Shown here piece after piece: positions 13,641 through 28,432 of a stretch of 64,000 nt of DNA. A program made the position numbers and the translations under genes. Location of the stretch: the NCBI RefSeq assembly GCF_009730915.1, contig NC_052472.1, positions 930,001 to 994,000 on the forward strand. Direction: 5' to 3'. The notes beneath the pieces are model-generated. The model saw nothing but the letters and a program-made list of their open reading frames with translations, searched no databases and was not told where the DNA came from. This DNA comes from Dioscorea cayenensis subsp. rotundata (taxonomy: Eukaryota; Streptophyta; Magnoliopsida; Dioscoreales; Dioscoreaceae). Numbering within the stretch: the first letter of the stretch is position 1; each line of letters begins with the position of its first letter.

Positions 13641-15353
13641 GAATCGAAGGGATGAAAACGAATCGTGAGAGGGTATTTGCGCGCGGATTTGAAATTTTTA
13701 TGCCACGTCATCGATCCGAGTGAATAATTTTGATTGGTTGGATGGTGTTCATTAGATCGATTTTTTTTTTTGGGTTTGTGTTTCCTTGTGGTGATGTTAC
13801 GCTACGTCGTCGAAATCTCATCGCTTCTGATCTGCTTTTAGATTGTGACACGTGGCGGATTGGGGGAGGGTGTGCATTGAGATTGGGTACAGATCCACTT
13901 ACTTTATGATCTGATCTGATCTTTGTTTTGAAATGAAATGACTTAAAAGTCCCTCTTACAAATTTTAGGTATAATGCCCCTCATCAATCAACGAGCTCAA
14001 CTTGTCTGCTTTGAGAACCAGGCAAGTCCCTCATTCTCACCGATCATATAATATCACGTGTCTACATAAAAAAATTAATTATAATAAAAAAAAAATAAGA
14101 TATGTGACAGTCTGATGATAGATCAAAAAAACAGGGGTTATTTAATTCTCAAATCATGCAAATTGAACTCCTCATCAACTGTCTATCTATGTTTTTTAAA
14201 TTTATTTTTAAACTCTTTTCTACTTAAATACTAACATTTTAGTATTTCTATTATTTTAATTTAGTTATCTCAATTCTTTTCTGTTTTTATAAAAAACTGA
14301 TATAACTCGATTAAAATAGTTGAAGAACTAAAAATTTACAAATTTAAAAGTATATTAATAAAAAAATATAATTTTAAAAATTTAAAAATTGTTAGATAAA
14401 TTATATCTAAATTTTTATTATTAGTCATTCATAAATAATACATTTTAAAATAATTTTAATAAAAAATATTTTTATTTAAATAACATTGGTCATAATGCGA
14501 AAAATATTGTTGTGAAAATTTCATTACTCAAATAAAAAACTGGCTAGAAATAGTAAGTGCGAAAAAAATTTCAGATGTAAATATAAGTTTGTAACTCAAT
14601 TTCTGTACCGATCAAGCGAGAATATATGACTATACATGCATGACTCATTTGTTTAAAAAAAATATTTTTAATAATATTAATTTAGATAATAATTTAATGA
14701 TGAAGAGCAAAAATATGATTGTATTTAAAAATAAAATAAAATAAAAGTAAAAAAAAAAAATTAAAATTTATTCTTTTGGGTTGCACACGTGTTCATAAAG
14801 AATTTGTGGAATAATATATTTGTCATAAATAAGGTCAAAAGTTAGATTAGAAAGGAGTGATATTTTTATATAAATCCAATGGATTTCCTCCATATAAAAC
14901 ACACACAATGATTAATCCAACGTGGTAGTTAGACAAGGAAATAAAAAGAATTCGTTAGGTATGGATTAAGAGTCAAGCATCCTAAGCTTTAACTGAATTT
15001 GAATTAAAAGTTCATATTGATTAATGTCTTAATTAAAAATTAAAAGTAATGGCACCTCTAGAAGGATTAGCTTATTAATGGATTTAGGCCCAAATAAATG
15101 AAAATTTAAGTCATTTAAACACTATATAATCGAACCATCATTTTCTTCCCTATTTAAACACTATCTAAAAGTTTTAATATAGAAATTTTTTCCATAAGAA
15201 CAATACTCAGTGATGAGGTGCGTGTCTATTTTTTTTTTTTCATTGACAATATTGATAAACGACCCCAAACATATTTTTTTTATTATTTTATTAAAATTTA
15301 AATCACATAATAAAAAAAAAGTTAAATCTTCTATTTTCCGTATGTGAGTTAAA
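13641..15353. other. AT-rich intergenic DNA
   Basis: Begins with the HMGB promoter and then becomes long A/T-rich DNA with poly(A) and poly(T) runs. I see no gene. Confidence 0.5.
13849..13854. promoter_or_regulatory. G-box (CACGTG) upstream of HMGB
   Basis: The context is gacacgtggcgg, an ABRE/G-box-like core, about 390 bp upstream of the HMGB start codon. ACGT cores also occur at about 13706 and 13804. bZIP or bHLH control is inferred from the motif only. Confidence 0.35.
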
Positions 15354-15986
15354 GGGCCCGTTTGATTCATTAACGAAAACAATATAAGCAATACAACACA
15401 ATACAAACAGTTTTAAAATACAACACAAATGTTTGTGTTGTTCTATATTTGATTTTCATTGTACAGTACAATTTTTTTGTGTTGTGTTAGTGTTTGATTT
15501 GCATAAATACAAAACACAAAATAGTAAATTACAATAATACATTTTTACTATTTTATATTTATTTTTTTAATAAAAATATAATAATATTTTATGAAAATCT
15601 TATCAAATTTTATAACGCCCAAAAACACAACAACAAATTAAAAAAAATCAACGTAATTTTAAAAACATCCAATCGACAAACAAACTTTCATTAAAATCTT
15701 AATTTTACAAAACAAACAAATAAATAAATAAATAAAACAAATCATGTTATCACCTCTGTAATGCATTAGTGTAATTTTTAATTTTAAATAGGGACAATTT
15801 TGTCATTAAATTATCACTGTACTTCGCTAAAATTTTTGTACCATTGTTTTGACGGTACAAAAAATTAAGTTGTGCTATACCAAATTGATGATTTATATTA
15901 TACCCTCACCTCTATTTGTAAATCAAACAAATAACAATAGAAGTTATCCTGTATTGTCCCTTGAAATTTTGTTTATCAAACGGACC
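15354..15986. mobile_element. MITE with gggcccgtttgat termini
   Basis: The left end gggcccgtttgat and the right end atcaaacggacc are inverted repeats with one mismatch and a one-base length difference. They are flanked on both sides by taaa (15350-15353 and 15987-15990). The length is 633 bp, the interior is AT-rich, and there is no transposase frame. Ends and short target site suggest a non-autonomous DNA transposon, PIF/Harbinger-like if the true duplication is TAA. The superfamily is inferred. Confidence 0.6.
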
Positions 15987-15990
15987 TAAA

Positions 15991-18356
15991 TTATCCAACC
16001 AAAAAAAAGCTATTGTTGTGGGCACATTTGTATTTTTTTTACATTTTATCATTTTTTTATTAGTCTAATACATGTTTATTTTTTAAACATTTTACTAATC
16101 TTTTTTATTAGAATTAGAGTAGACCGGGTAAGTTATCCTACTCGTTATATGGTAGATAGGTGTGGAATTTACTTATATTTTTACTGATGTAAAAACTTTT
16201 ACGTAGAAAAGCAAGAACATGCCCTTGTACCACAGGTATGTATTTATGAACTCCTTCTGATTATGAGTTGATTTCAAAATTATCATTTTTAAATGTAAAA
16301 ATAACTTATTTGGCCAATAATCTTTTGAACCACTGAGTCACTGACACTAGGTGGTCTATATAGAGTTTTTGTATTTTAAAAAAATAAATAAATTAATTTG
16401 AACCTCAACTGATATAAAATAAACATAAATATATTGAGATGTTAATTTTACGTCTATGCACACTCACTGTTAACTTATCTCGTCAAAATTTCGTGAAAAA
16501 AAACTTATTTGATTATTTTATATACATATTGTATTCAATTGTGTATGTAGTTTTGTAAAAGCATGTAATTATTACTTAATATGAATTTTAGTTTTTAAAA
16601 ATTACATTTTATCATAAGAGAACGTATGCAAAAGACAAAAACAAAAACCCTAACCAACCAATAATTTATTAAAAAATTTAAAATGAAATGAAAATTTTAC
16701 CTTGTGTACATAATCTATGCAGAATATATTAATATAAATTTTAAAAACCTTCAGTAAACTGTCTGTTTTACTAGACACTCACATTTCACCAGAAAATTAT
16801 TGGTAAATAAATCTTTCAACTCCTATATAAATATATATATATATGCCTGTTTACATGCGTTTACTCAAAAGTAACTTGGCAATAAATCAAAATGTTTTGA
16901 CACTTGAACTTCCACATGAAAGACTTATCCACATTTTTAAAAAATATAATAAATAAATAAAAAACAACTGTTTGATATCTCATGCCAAAATGTATTTTAA
17001 TTAACTGATTTTAATATAAATTTATAGTTAACAACTTTATTGGTAAGACATATTACAAAGGAAGGAGAAATAATTATGAAATAAATTTGCAGTAATACAG
17101 TTTCAATTTTTTTTCTCACCTTATAATTTGCTTAGCATATTATAAAAAGTAAATTGAATTTCTTTAGTATTCTCTTCAGCATATTAGACTATATGATATG
17201 TAGTAGTCACATGGAAATATTTTGAAATAAACTATGTTAATTAACTACGCTTATTAAAACTACATCAACTCCATGTTATCTCACAACCTGCAACCTAATA
17301 ACTCAAGAACATTAGATATTCTAAAACTTTTGATGCATATCTTTGATCAACCTCCGTGATCATCTCGTCGCACTAATGAATCTTGAATTTAGACCTGACA
17401 GACGCATGTTTATTACGAGTTCGAGAATTTCTTAGTATTGTCCTTAAAAATTTCATTAAGAAGAAATTATTTGTACATACAGACATAACAAGTAGGTGTT
17501 GTATTTTAACTGTTTGTTTGTGCTTTGTCTAATATTGTGGAGGTTCTGCCAGAAAAACTTCAGCAATCAGCATTATACTTACAAACCCCATGAACAGAAC
17601 TCCTCCTTTTCGGCTTTTCCACTTCATCACATGATCCTCTTCACTAATTTTTCTTTTTTAACTATGTTTAATTTTCCATATGAATTGTGTCGCCATGCTT
17701 TTGAGTAGATATTATTATTAATAGACATCCTATGTTTGAACATAGACAAATCAATATACAAGTTTGATTTATTTTAATATATTACATTTTTTCCTCCTCT
17801 TATCCATCTCTATTTTTCCCCATTCACAGCTCCATTCTTAAATAAATCATGAATTTTCTTGACTCTAATTTTTTAAAACTAGAGCTTCTTAGTTCTTCCC
17901 TCAATACTGTCACCCTGAGATCTTAAAGCATAGAAGCACAGCACTAAAAAAATTTTCATATCTATCCACCATAATGCAAATCATATTATCTAATCTGAAT
18001 TTAATCCAAGGAACTAATGTTCAGAAATATAAAGACTGAGACTTATACACTCAATTCTAAATGTACCAAATCAGTGTCCTTCTCTGGCATAGTACGTCTT
18101 CTTGTCATCGTTAGTATCCTTAAATTTATCATGGGCCAACAAAAATTGGTTACAATTCATAAGGTAGTCTCAAGTACTGTGATCAAAGGAAAGAGGGTGG
18201 TCATTTATGATTTTGTAAGCATAATTAAGGGATTACATTGTAAAGAGTTTCAGCAGTAGTAATATTACAGGAGAAAAGTGAGGAAAAAACCATTTAAACA
18301 GTAAAAAAAATATACAGAGCTGAAAAATAATCTAATTGCCTTGAATTACCTGTGTA
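15991..18356. other. AT-rich intergenic DNA downstream of the receptor kinase
   Basis: No coding region could be supported. It holds several AT microsatellites and short open frames of no recognisable composition. The 3' UTR of the kinase gene should start just below 18357. Confidence 0.5.
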
Positions 18357-21300
18357 TCATCTCCACATTAGCCTTTCTTCATTAGTATCCCCAGCTTTTT
18401 GTGATTCTTTAATGTCAGTTGAGCATGCATTTGGTGAACTTATTATCTCTCCTGCTCTTGTTGATCTTTGATCCTGTGAAAGAGAATATCACACTGTCAT
18501 AACATGAACTTAATTTCTGGATATTAAGGATAGAGAATAGTTTAGTGAGTTTCAAGAGGGGTAGCTGAAAAGGAACAATTATGGAACCTCAATTTCAAGA
18601 TGTTCTGCAATGTATACATACAAAGAAACACATGAAATATGCAGCTCTTCATGCATATATACAAGTCGATGTAAAATAAATATAGAAGTTGACATGCATA
18701 CTGTTAAAATCTTAACCGGTAAGCAATGCATTACTAGTTTTCAATAAGCAAACAAACATCAGTTAAATCAGTTCCAAGTATTCAGGGTTTTAAGTTAAAG
18801 GTGAATATTCGAAGAAGCATGAAAACATGTGCGGCTTTGACACCCATATATTACCTAAAATTAAATATGTAAAACATCAATAACTTAACTTGTCTGCCTG
18901 AGAAATAATGTGTTTAATGACTGGAAGACTAAACATGTTTGAAAGCCAGGGTAATTAGTGAATTACATAGAAGCAATATATTATGGTAAGGAATCAACAC
19001 TGATGTGGATTGGGCACCAATATACTTACATCACATTTGACAACTATGGCCATTGCAGGCAAATCAAGCAATGTATAATCATAGCATATAGGATTGAAAT
19101 GAAATGAATCAAGAATGATATTGATTGAACAGAAAACAAGAAAAGGCTGTGGCATACAGACTCACTGTTCGGAAAGGGAACTCATCTCCTTCAAGCATGT
19201 GTACAATTTGACCCATCTTCGGGCGCATATGAGCATCTGAATCTACACAACGGAGACAAATAAGTAATACCCTCTTCAAAGCTCTTGGTGGTGGCTTTAC
19301 TTCAATTAATGGATCCAGCACTTCTTCACCTTGCCGCCTCCCAATCATCCCCTTGAACCACTCCACCAAATTTACCTGCAAAACAGTCAAGTTGGTAGGC
19401 CATATGTTGGAATGTGGATATAGCCATTTTGATCAAGGGATCCATCTTATTATGCCTTACCTCCCCAACTGGTCTTCCGTAATCAACAGGGTTTCTTCCT
19501 GAAATGATCTCCATCAATAGAAACTCCAAAACTATAAATATCACTTGCCTCATTAAGCATGCCTGTGCTTGCATATTCAGGGGAAACATACCTATGCAAA
19601 CAATGAAGGATGCACATCACAAATTCATCATGGTTATTAGATAGCAAGAGTGAATAATCCATTATCAATGCTCTTAAAAGTAGCAATGGTACCTTTAATC
19701 TTGAATCTATTAAAAGCAGAATTAAGGAACAACCATAAAAAGGAAAGAACATGATGGAGAACAAACCCAAAAGTCCCCATCACTCGTGTAGTCACAAAGG
19801 TGGATTCAGGTCCTAAGAGCTTAGCCAGTCCAAAATCCGACACTTTAGCATTCCATTGCTTGTCCAGAAGAATGTTGCTAGATTTTATGTCCCTGTGAAC
19901 AACTTTAGGCTCCAAGCCTTCGTGTAAATAAGCTATCCTGCAATAATATTATCAAATCTAATGAGAGTGGAAGAGCACAATAAATTTTCATTAAATAAAA
20001 AAAAATGAAACATATATATATAAGAAAACTTTGTTTGAGAAAATCACTTAACATAAAGTAAATTTGATTGGTCAATCACTTTCTAACTACAACCATTGAA
20101 CAAATAATAAATAAAGTCTTACGTGAAGAATCCTCTACAGCAAGAAATTACTTGGAACTGTAACATTGAAAATCCACAAGCAGGAAAAATCTTTCTGGTG
20201 TTCTCAACATGACAAAATAGTTGAATTGAAGGAAAGGCATACTCAATTGTGAAAATGATTTTGTTTCTGTCTGGAAAAAAAAGCTAAATGCCATCATCCT
20301 ACACAACAGAGCGGATTAAAAAGACAGAGGATACCAAACAGTACTGACCCTTTTGCTGTTCCGATCGCAATTTTCATCCTAATATCCCAAGTAAGAGGGC
20401 TGAAAGTCCCAACATCTCCGTGTAACCACTGCTCCAATGTGCCATTATCGACAAACTCATATACAAGCATCCTACATCATGAGCATGGGTTGAAAAGCAG
20501 AATTTCAAATTCAACACCAAACATGTACCTAAGAAAATAGAATGTAGGGGAAACTGTTGAATACCTTTTCGCAGATTCAGCACAATATCCAAGAAGACCA
20601 ACAAGATTCTTATGCCTCACTTTACCAATGGCTTCAACCTCCACCTTGAACTCCTTCTCTGCCTGACCCCTACAACATGGTCCTCCAAAGCGGTCATCAA
20701 AGTGAAAAACATGTAATCAACTTCAAGAGGAGTAAAATTCAATTCCAATTTACAAGGCACGAATAGGAGTTCTACACAGACATGTGGAAGCCTCAATCTG
20801 AAGCTCAATAGCAAAATGTGATCTTTGAAATACTACTTGTTATGGCTTTACAGTTACTCTGTTAACAGCCAGTGATGGATGGTAGCTTCCCGTCCTAGTT
20901 ATTTGCATTCAAATTCTTGCTAAACAAATTTCCAATATATCCCAAGATCTAAATTTTTATTTTAAAATTAAATTTCACTTTTCCTTCAGATAAATTTTTT
21001 AAAAAGTCTCATTTATAGGAACTCTTTGGTGCCTCTATGTTTTAAATTGAACAATTTAGTCCATTTGAAGATATATTGCTAACGATTAACAAGGAGCAAA
21101 ATAACTTACAGACTAGAAGTTCAAAATAAAAATCGCCTATAAGTCATCAATGTGGACTTGACTTGAGCTAGATAGGCGCAAAAGAATGCATGTGCAAAGC
21201 ATACTGACTTTAGAGATTAAGCTAAAGCTTTTCAAAACATAGAAACTAGAGTGTTATACATGACAAACCTTATTTATTTTTTCTTGCATTAAGCCAAAAT

Positions 21301-22187
21301 TTCCTAGCATCGTGTGAACTTCAAAAGTACAAATAACTAAATCCCTGGCTCATCTCAATACAAATATCCATGGAGTTCTAATTTCAAAATGCTTTCATTT
21401 TTCAAAGTTAATTCATACAAAACATATCACTCCATTCCAATTTCGATAATTCATCCAAAAAACAGAATACTACACCACAATGAATGGAAATTTTCTCAAT
21501 TTTATTATGTGAAATTCGACAAAAACAAGAACATAAACACAACTAAATCTTTGGCTCATTTCCATGTACATCTACATAAAGTTCTAAATTTTTAGGTCAA
21601 TTTCCAAACTTAATTCACATAACACACCAGCTCTCCACTCCAATCATAATAATCCATAAAAAAAAAATAAAAAAAACAGAGAGAGAGAGAGAATTTCAAC
21701 CTTCCTTTTCCCAATGGAAATGAAAAACTCACTTATTATTGAGTAGATTCTTGACGGCTACCACGGAGAGATCAGGCAAGACCCCTCGGTAAACCACTCC
21801 GTAGCCGCCCTCGCCAATGATATTCCGGCAGTCAAACGCATTCGTAGCAGCCTCCAGTTCACTCAGCGTATACCATCGCCCCCACCCGATATTCCCCATC
21901 TTCCCCACCACCGGTTTCACCTCCGACGACGACGAAGACGCCTCTCCAGAGGAGCAACACACCTTCCGATCACCGACAGCAACCTCCTTCATCGAGATCG
22001 GGATCACGCCGGAAGCATGCTTAACCCGAGTTGCCCGTCGATGAGTGGAACGAAGGCATACGATAAGCACGAGGAGAACGAAGAGGAGGACGATGATTGC
22101 AGCGGAGATCCCAACGATGGCGTAAAGCCTGAGGCCGAGCAGGTGGGTCTTGGCCGTGAGGGCCCAATCGGGCTCATCGGCGGCCAT
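18357..22187 (-). CDS. Receptor-like Ser/Thr kinase, At1g01540 type, one frame break
   Basis: Seven exons: 21733-22187, 20565-20669, 20349-20471, 19767-19937, 19461-19591, 19166-19375 and 18357-18473 (TGA). The predicted product is about 436 residues with a short N-terminus and no large ectodomain. A single membrane helix ([20 protein letters not shown], about residues 24-43) is followed by a Ser-rich cytoplasmic linker and [15 protein letters not shown]. The kinase domain has a P-loop ([11 protein letters not shown]), the catalytic Lys in [29 protein letters not shown] and [12 protein letters not shown]. This is an RD-type, probably active fold. Exon 19461-19591 is one base too long: the frame moves between DIYSFGV and [15 protein letters not shown] at an AAA run (19521-19523, TTT in sense). 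As written the protein stops early and loses the lower C-lobe. This is an assembly error or a null allele. The family's role is plasma-membrane signalling; the ligand is unknown. Confidence 0.88.
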
Positions 22188-22784
22188 CTCCGGCGAGGGT
22201 TTGGGTCGTCGGTGAGGGAGAGTTTGGAGAAGATAAAGACGATGGTGCGCGAAAGGGAGCGGTGGTTTGAAAGCTTGCGCTGCAAGCGTGATTAAAATGA
22301 TTACTCGGAATAACGAACGTTATAGTTTGATAGTGATTGATGTTCAATTTTTTCGATTTAGAGTCCCTCATTTTTTCAATATTACTCATAGATCCTTTAT
22401 TTATTTATTTATTTATTTATTATCTATACATATTATTAAAGTAGATGTATAAAAAGCTCTAAAAGTAATTTTTTTAAAAATAATTTTAATATTTTTTAAA
22501 TAATATTTAAATTTTTATTTATATTATTTATAATATTAATAATTAAAAATATTAATTATATTTAATTATTTATATAATAAATCTCATAACACATTGAAAA
22601 TCTAAAGTATAAAATAGTTTTTATAATAGAAGTTGTTTAATTATATTATTATATATATATATATATATATGATATTTCTTCAAAACTTCTCACAAAATTT
22701 TAAATTCTCTGATGCGAAGCCGAAAAAATACCTAGTTTTTTTTACAAAAACTACAATCTTAGTCCAACAAAGAGGTTATCAAAA

Positions 22785-22935
22785 GCAAAGCTATTAGGTT
22801 CAAGTGGTTAGTGGTACCAAATTAAATCTCTCGTATGGCGTGCAAAGCACTGGTGAAAAGTTTCGAATAATTATTGGAGGAATTAACTTATTAGTGATTT
22901 TCGCAACTAACTCATACACCATAAAAAGATAAGCG
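22785..22935 (+). mobile_element. SINE-like element
   Basis: The head ggttcaagtggttagtgg resembles a tRNA-derived A box. A weak B-box-like agtttcgaataat lies about 65 bp downstream. The body ends in a T run followed by A runs and taa repeats. No clear target duplication was found, so the boundaries are approximate. Confidence 0.35.
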
Positions 22936-25198
22936 CTTTGTCGCCCTTTTTTTCAAAAAAAAATAATAATAATAATAAGAAATTGTCAAAAAATAAATAC
23001 TGTAATGCACTAATTACAATAGTCTATCAACTCCCCAAAATTTTATTAACCCAACTAGAGAAAAAAATAAGATTTTTTCTGACAGAAGACTTAATGAACA
23101 GTATTATTATGTTATTATATAGTATTATAACAATATTGATGACAAAAAAAATTTGATCCAGTAACGATTATTATTTTTAAATTTTCAGTCACTCTTTTTT
23201 TATCATTCAAATAATAATCTACTTAAGGATAATTATTTTTAAATTTTTTATCAATCTTTATTTAATGCCTAGAATATATGTGTGTGTGGGACATATTTTT
23301 TATTTCTAAATTGTAAAATTTATTTGTTTAATATATATAGTATCAAGTCATCGACTATAATGACAAAATTCGATTTAGTCCCTCAGTTCATCAAAATTAC
23401 TTATTGTTCCTTTAATTTTTATATTTTAAAATTAAAATTTTATTCAATTTTTTATTTAACCCCTAAAATATATGAGTGTGTATTTTATTTCTATAAAAAA
23501 ATATTTTTAATAATATCAATTACAATGAAAATTTTCGTATAAATCAAAATCGAATTAAAGTTTTATAGATTTAATTAAGTAAATATTAAGTGATTAGCAA
23601 AAAGAATTAATCTTTAAAGCATTCTTATCAAAATAGTTGAATTTGTAGGAACTTTTTTGCGAAAAGTCTTTTCTTCATAATCATGCATAGAAAAAAAGAT
23701 TTTGATTTTTCAAGAGTAATAAGTAAGAAATTCTTTTTAAAAAAGAAAGTAAACAAAGCTTTTTCTTTCCCAAATTATTATTATTATTTTGTGCGTATAG
23801 ACCCTTTTCACACTTTTTTATTTGCTTATATTCTAAGTCATAAGAGTTATAAATTTAATTATTAATTGTTTTTTGACATTAGGCGATAAACTATTTAAAG
23901 TTTAAATCATAAATGAATACAGATTTGGAGTGCACTTATAAGCTCAACAATATCTTGTGTAAAGACTTGGTATCAGTAGGTCAAACAACCGTTGATGTAT
24001 TATTAATTATATATATATAATTATATATTCTTAATAAATAGTTGAATGTTTAGGGGTATTTAAAAAATCTATTCTGATTTCTGTCCGTTGGTTTGTTGTC
24101 CTAATCATGAATAGATAAAAGATTTTAATTTTTTAGGGATCTTTTAAAAAAGAAATGTGCTATAAATAGGCGCGTTATGGAGTATAAAATTAATTATTAG
24201 TCCCTTCTAGTTCTCTTTCATAGTGCTAGAGAGTGACAATTTATAACAAGAAATTAATTTTAAGTTTTTATAGGGGGTATGGAATAAAATTCTCTTTTTG
24301 AAAAGAAAAAGAATAAAGAGAAATAAGGCACAACTTTTGAATAAAATTACAAATATGCCACTGTCTAGTCTAACACTCAAGGTGGCAGCTTTAAAAAAAA
24401 TTAGCTTTTTTTTTTTTAAATTTGTCATTTTGTGCTGAATGGACGAAATTACCCTTCAAATTGGTGTTGTCGTTAAGTTTGTGGTTGCCGTTCTAGTGAA
24501 TATAAAGCAAACAATTAGTTATATAACTAAATTTATTTTCAAATTAATATTTTTTTTAACTAGTGAATACAATGACATATACCCCGGAACATGATACGTA
24601 CCATCAAAAAGTGTATATTCCATACGTCTTCACTTGATTGGTATAGAGTTTTGGCTATGAGTCTGTACTCACAATCATATATTTAAATTTGACGTATTTA
24701 GAACTTCAGTAATGAATCTTCTTCTACAAACATCTTTCGAGTGGTAAAATTAGTAAATTATTAATAAATGCATATTCCGTATAATAGAATTGCATTTATT
24801 TTCATAAAAAAATGTATTTACTTTTTTTTACAAGTATTTAATTAATACCTTCCACATTTAAACTTAAATTTAATATTCATTATTGTAAATGTACCATTGG
24901 AGGTCACTGGTCAAGCCATCAATAATTCTACCTAGATTTACCTGTATTTTTTCGCTAATAAATATTGAATATAAAAATCAGATTTTGGATTCTCAATTCT
25001 TATTATGATACATTAATCTCATATAATTATGCTTTAATAAAGGTTTTTAAGATATTATAAATTTAAAGTCAAATTTTAATATTTTAATGAAAATATTAAA
25101 AAAAAATTATTCCAATTATTTGTTTAAATAAATTAAGTGGAATAACTTGTGAAAAGATACTCATAAAAATCTCAATTCCCTAAAGATTTATATGAAAC

Positions 25199-25235
<37 letters not shown>

Positions 25236-28200
25236 ATCACGAGAGATATACATATATAATAAAATATTGGTTCATTAACAACTCTACCCGATGGCATGAC
25301 TTTGAAGTCATCTATAAAATTAATTTTTTAAAAAATAATAAAAAGCAACGTAACATCCCATCCCACTCTTCCTATTTCATTAAAAAAATTTCAAAATTTT
25401 ATATTCCTAAAACATCCAAATTTGCAAACCATTTACATTTAAATCCAAATTTATATAAAATAACTAAACTATCTTTGGTCTTGCTTGTTAACGAGTGCAC
25501 TTGTGTGATGGCCGTGAGAGGATAAACTCATGCCTTACAGGGGATGTATAAAAATTAAGATGATCCAAAATTTATAAAAAATAATGAAGGGTTAAAAAGT
25601 TTTAAAAAATATCAAAGAGACTGAACGAGAATGTTGTAAATTTGTAAGGACTTATAGGTAAATTTGTCTAAAGAATTAAAGTTACTGGTTGCCTTTAAGC
25701 AAGGTCATTATTTGTTTTAATCTTTAAACCTTTAAAAAAAAGGCCTCAACTTTTACTTCTGAATTATTATGTTTATTTTCATCCTTTGGTTAAAGTGGAA
25801 TCACAATTATGCTTTTAAATCAAGTGTGATTAAAATCACAACAGATAAATTTATCTGTTTTAAAAGTTGAAATTAATATATTATATGCTTTCACTTTACA
25901 TTGATTAAAACAAACAGTGACCATATTTTAAGTTTAATAATGATTTAAATCACAATATTTAGTAATCACAAAAAAAATAAAAAGAAATACATATTTATAT
26001 ATGTTGGCAAAACGTAAACTACCGGTATTATATATATACATATATATATATATACACCCTATATAAACTACATACACTAAAAAAATATAAAAAAACGACA
26101 TAAAAGATAAACTACAGACACTAAAAATATAGCAAAAAAAGAAACCGACATAAAAGGAGGATGAGAAAAGAGTAAAACAGGAATATAAAACAGTGCTAAA
26201 ATCTTTGTACTTGTACTGAGAATGGATAAGTGTAGGTGGGAGAGTGTAAATGAGATTAACCGGTCTAGATTACAATATTTGGATCAATAATCCAACTGCT
26301 ATCAATACATCAAGTATTGTTTATTATATTTTATAATATTAAATCCCACAAAGTACGTGGGATGACTGATCTACGAATGCGAAAGGCTTTTAATTTGTTA
26401 TCTAAGAACATTTGTAGATAACTAGTGCTCTATATATATATTTAAAATGTTGTTTTAAGACCAACACCAACTTCAAAATTCTTCCCAAGTCTTCATGTAT
26501 GCTTTATATTTATTTGCATGACTTGCTTGGTAGCCAAATTATAGTGAAAAACAAGGTTGGTAGATCATTAGATTGCAATTGGGTAGTTTTTAATTTATGT
26601 TTGTTATGTTCTTAAGAAATTTACTTATTTATCCTTTTTCTTATAAATTTTAATAAACCCAATAAAAATTGGTTCAAATAGTAAAAACTTATTTGCTTAA
26701 GTAAATAATTTTAAATTTAAATTTAAATTTTTATTTCATGCAAAAAATACCTATTCCGAAGATCTAACTTTTATAGGATCTCAAGACCAAATTAGTTTAG
26801 AGTCCATGATTTTTGAAAACCGGTGGGTCAAAAACCAATATATATATAATAAGTTATTTGTGGACATCGATACATTTATATTAATTATATATATATATAT
26901 AATATAATTAAAAAAAATCCGAAGTAGCTACTAACATTTTATAGAATGTTTAATATATAGCCTTTGTGCTTACATGAAAGCATTTATAATTAATATATAT
27001 ATAAATATATATATATATATACTCATATAATTTAGTTAATATTTTAAAAGAATTTTTTAAACATTTAACATGATTAAATAGTTAAAAAAAAAATTAGAAC
27101 TTTTGGGCCGGGCCATTTACCCACACATCTCAGCAGGCCCTTGTGGGCTTGGTGAGCATGCTCCACTCTTTGTTCCCAAATCAATCTCCATTGCTCCATT
27201 TTTCTTGTGTTCAAGGTCTTGTATCAATAGATTCTTCTATGTTTCTTTGTGTTTTCTTTAAGTGTTAGTTGAAATTTATGGTACTGTATCAAATGCTAGA
27301 TTTTTAGGATAATTAATGATGCATTTTCATGCACATTTGGATTTATAGACATGCATTTCATGTGCAATGTATAGCAAAGCAATGAGTTGTTGCAAAATGT
27401 TCAATGAATTTGTTGATTGATTGTATGTTTTTATCATCTTTGCTCATTAGTGCATGATTTGAAGTTGATTGAATTTATCTGCTTAATCCTTTGTTACTCT
27501 GTTTGTGAATGAATTTGAAATCAAATGTGTTAATTAATTGTATGTTCTCATATTTGCTAATTTGGACATGCTCTAGTTCTGTAATTTGTTTTATATTCTC
27601 ATCTTCTCTGCTTAATTTTGGGATTCAGATTGGATGCTTATTGAATTGGCCTCTGCTGAAGACTCTTTTTGTTTATGTTTGATTTCTAATGGAAATCAAA
27701 TTGGAAATTGATTGAATTTTTCTGCAGAATCATTTATTTGGTGTTTGTGATTGCTAATGGAACATTAAATGTTCAATGATTCAGCAAAATACCGAAAGAA
27801 ATTTGTTTATGAAGTAACTACCCCAAATGCAAGAAGATCATATTGATTAATTGTATATTATCATCATCATCATCATCATCTCTTCTTATTTGCATGCTAA
27901 GTTATTACATTACATGTGGAATTGGAAATCAAATTGCAAGATGATCAAATTGGTCTCTTGAATACTTTATTTGGTTTATTCTTGTTGGCAATTATGCTTC
28001 ATGAAACCACTACACCAAATGCTAGATTATTATGTTAATTGTATATTGTCATCATCTTTTCTCATTAGTTCTCTATGCTTATGTATTTTTTTAAGTTCTA
28101 ATGATGTTGATAGGACTGAATTTGTCGATAATTCACTTAGTTTACATAAATCATTTGTAAACAATAGGCAACAAAATTCTCTATCGATGAAAATTATGAT

Positions 28201-28432
28201 TAGTTCGAACTCTATTCCGCTATATACAAGCTGAAAACTTCCCAATTTATTCTTCATATGAATACATAAATGACAACATAGCTGCAGAGAATTGATAGAA
28301 TTCTGAAAGCTATTTCATATATGCAGATATTCTTTTTCGGCAATTTTTTCTTCTCTTTGGTCTTCTTATTGATAGAAAATTTTTTAACATTGCTGTGATC
28401 TTTTCTAGAGAATACTATACAAAAACTTCTCA
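22936..28432. other. Gene-poor, AT-rich intergenic region
   Basis: No gene can be supported. It holds (AT)n tracts (e.g. 25201-25230, 26030-26055, 26885-26905, 26995-27020), T- and A-runs and fragments of dispersed repeats. 27280-28090 has loosely repeated blocks (ttgattaattgtat, atttgctaat, gtttgtgattgctaatgg) that look like an old decayed tandem series, with a (CAT)n tract at about 27860-27880. Confidence 0.5.

Noticed and set aside
19326-19770. Programmed frameshift in the receptor kinase
   Set aside because: No slippery-site context, the kinase family is not known for it, and similar one-base breaks occur in unrelated neighbours.
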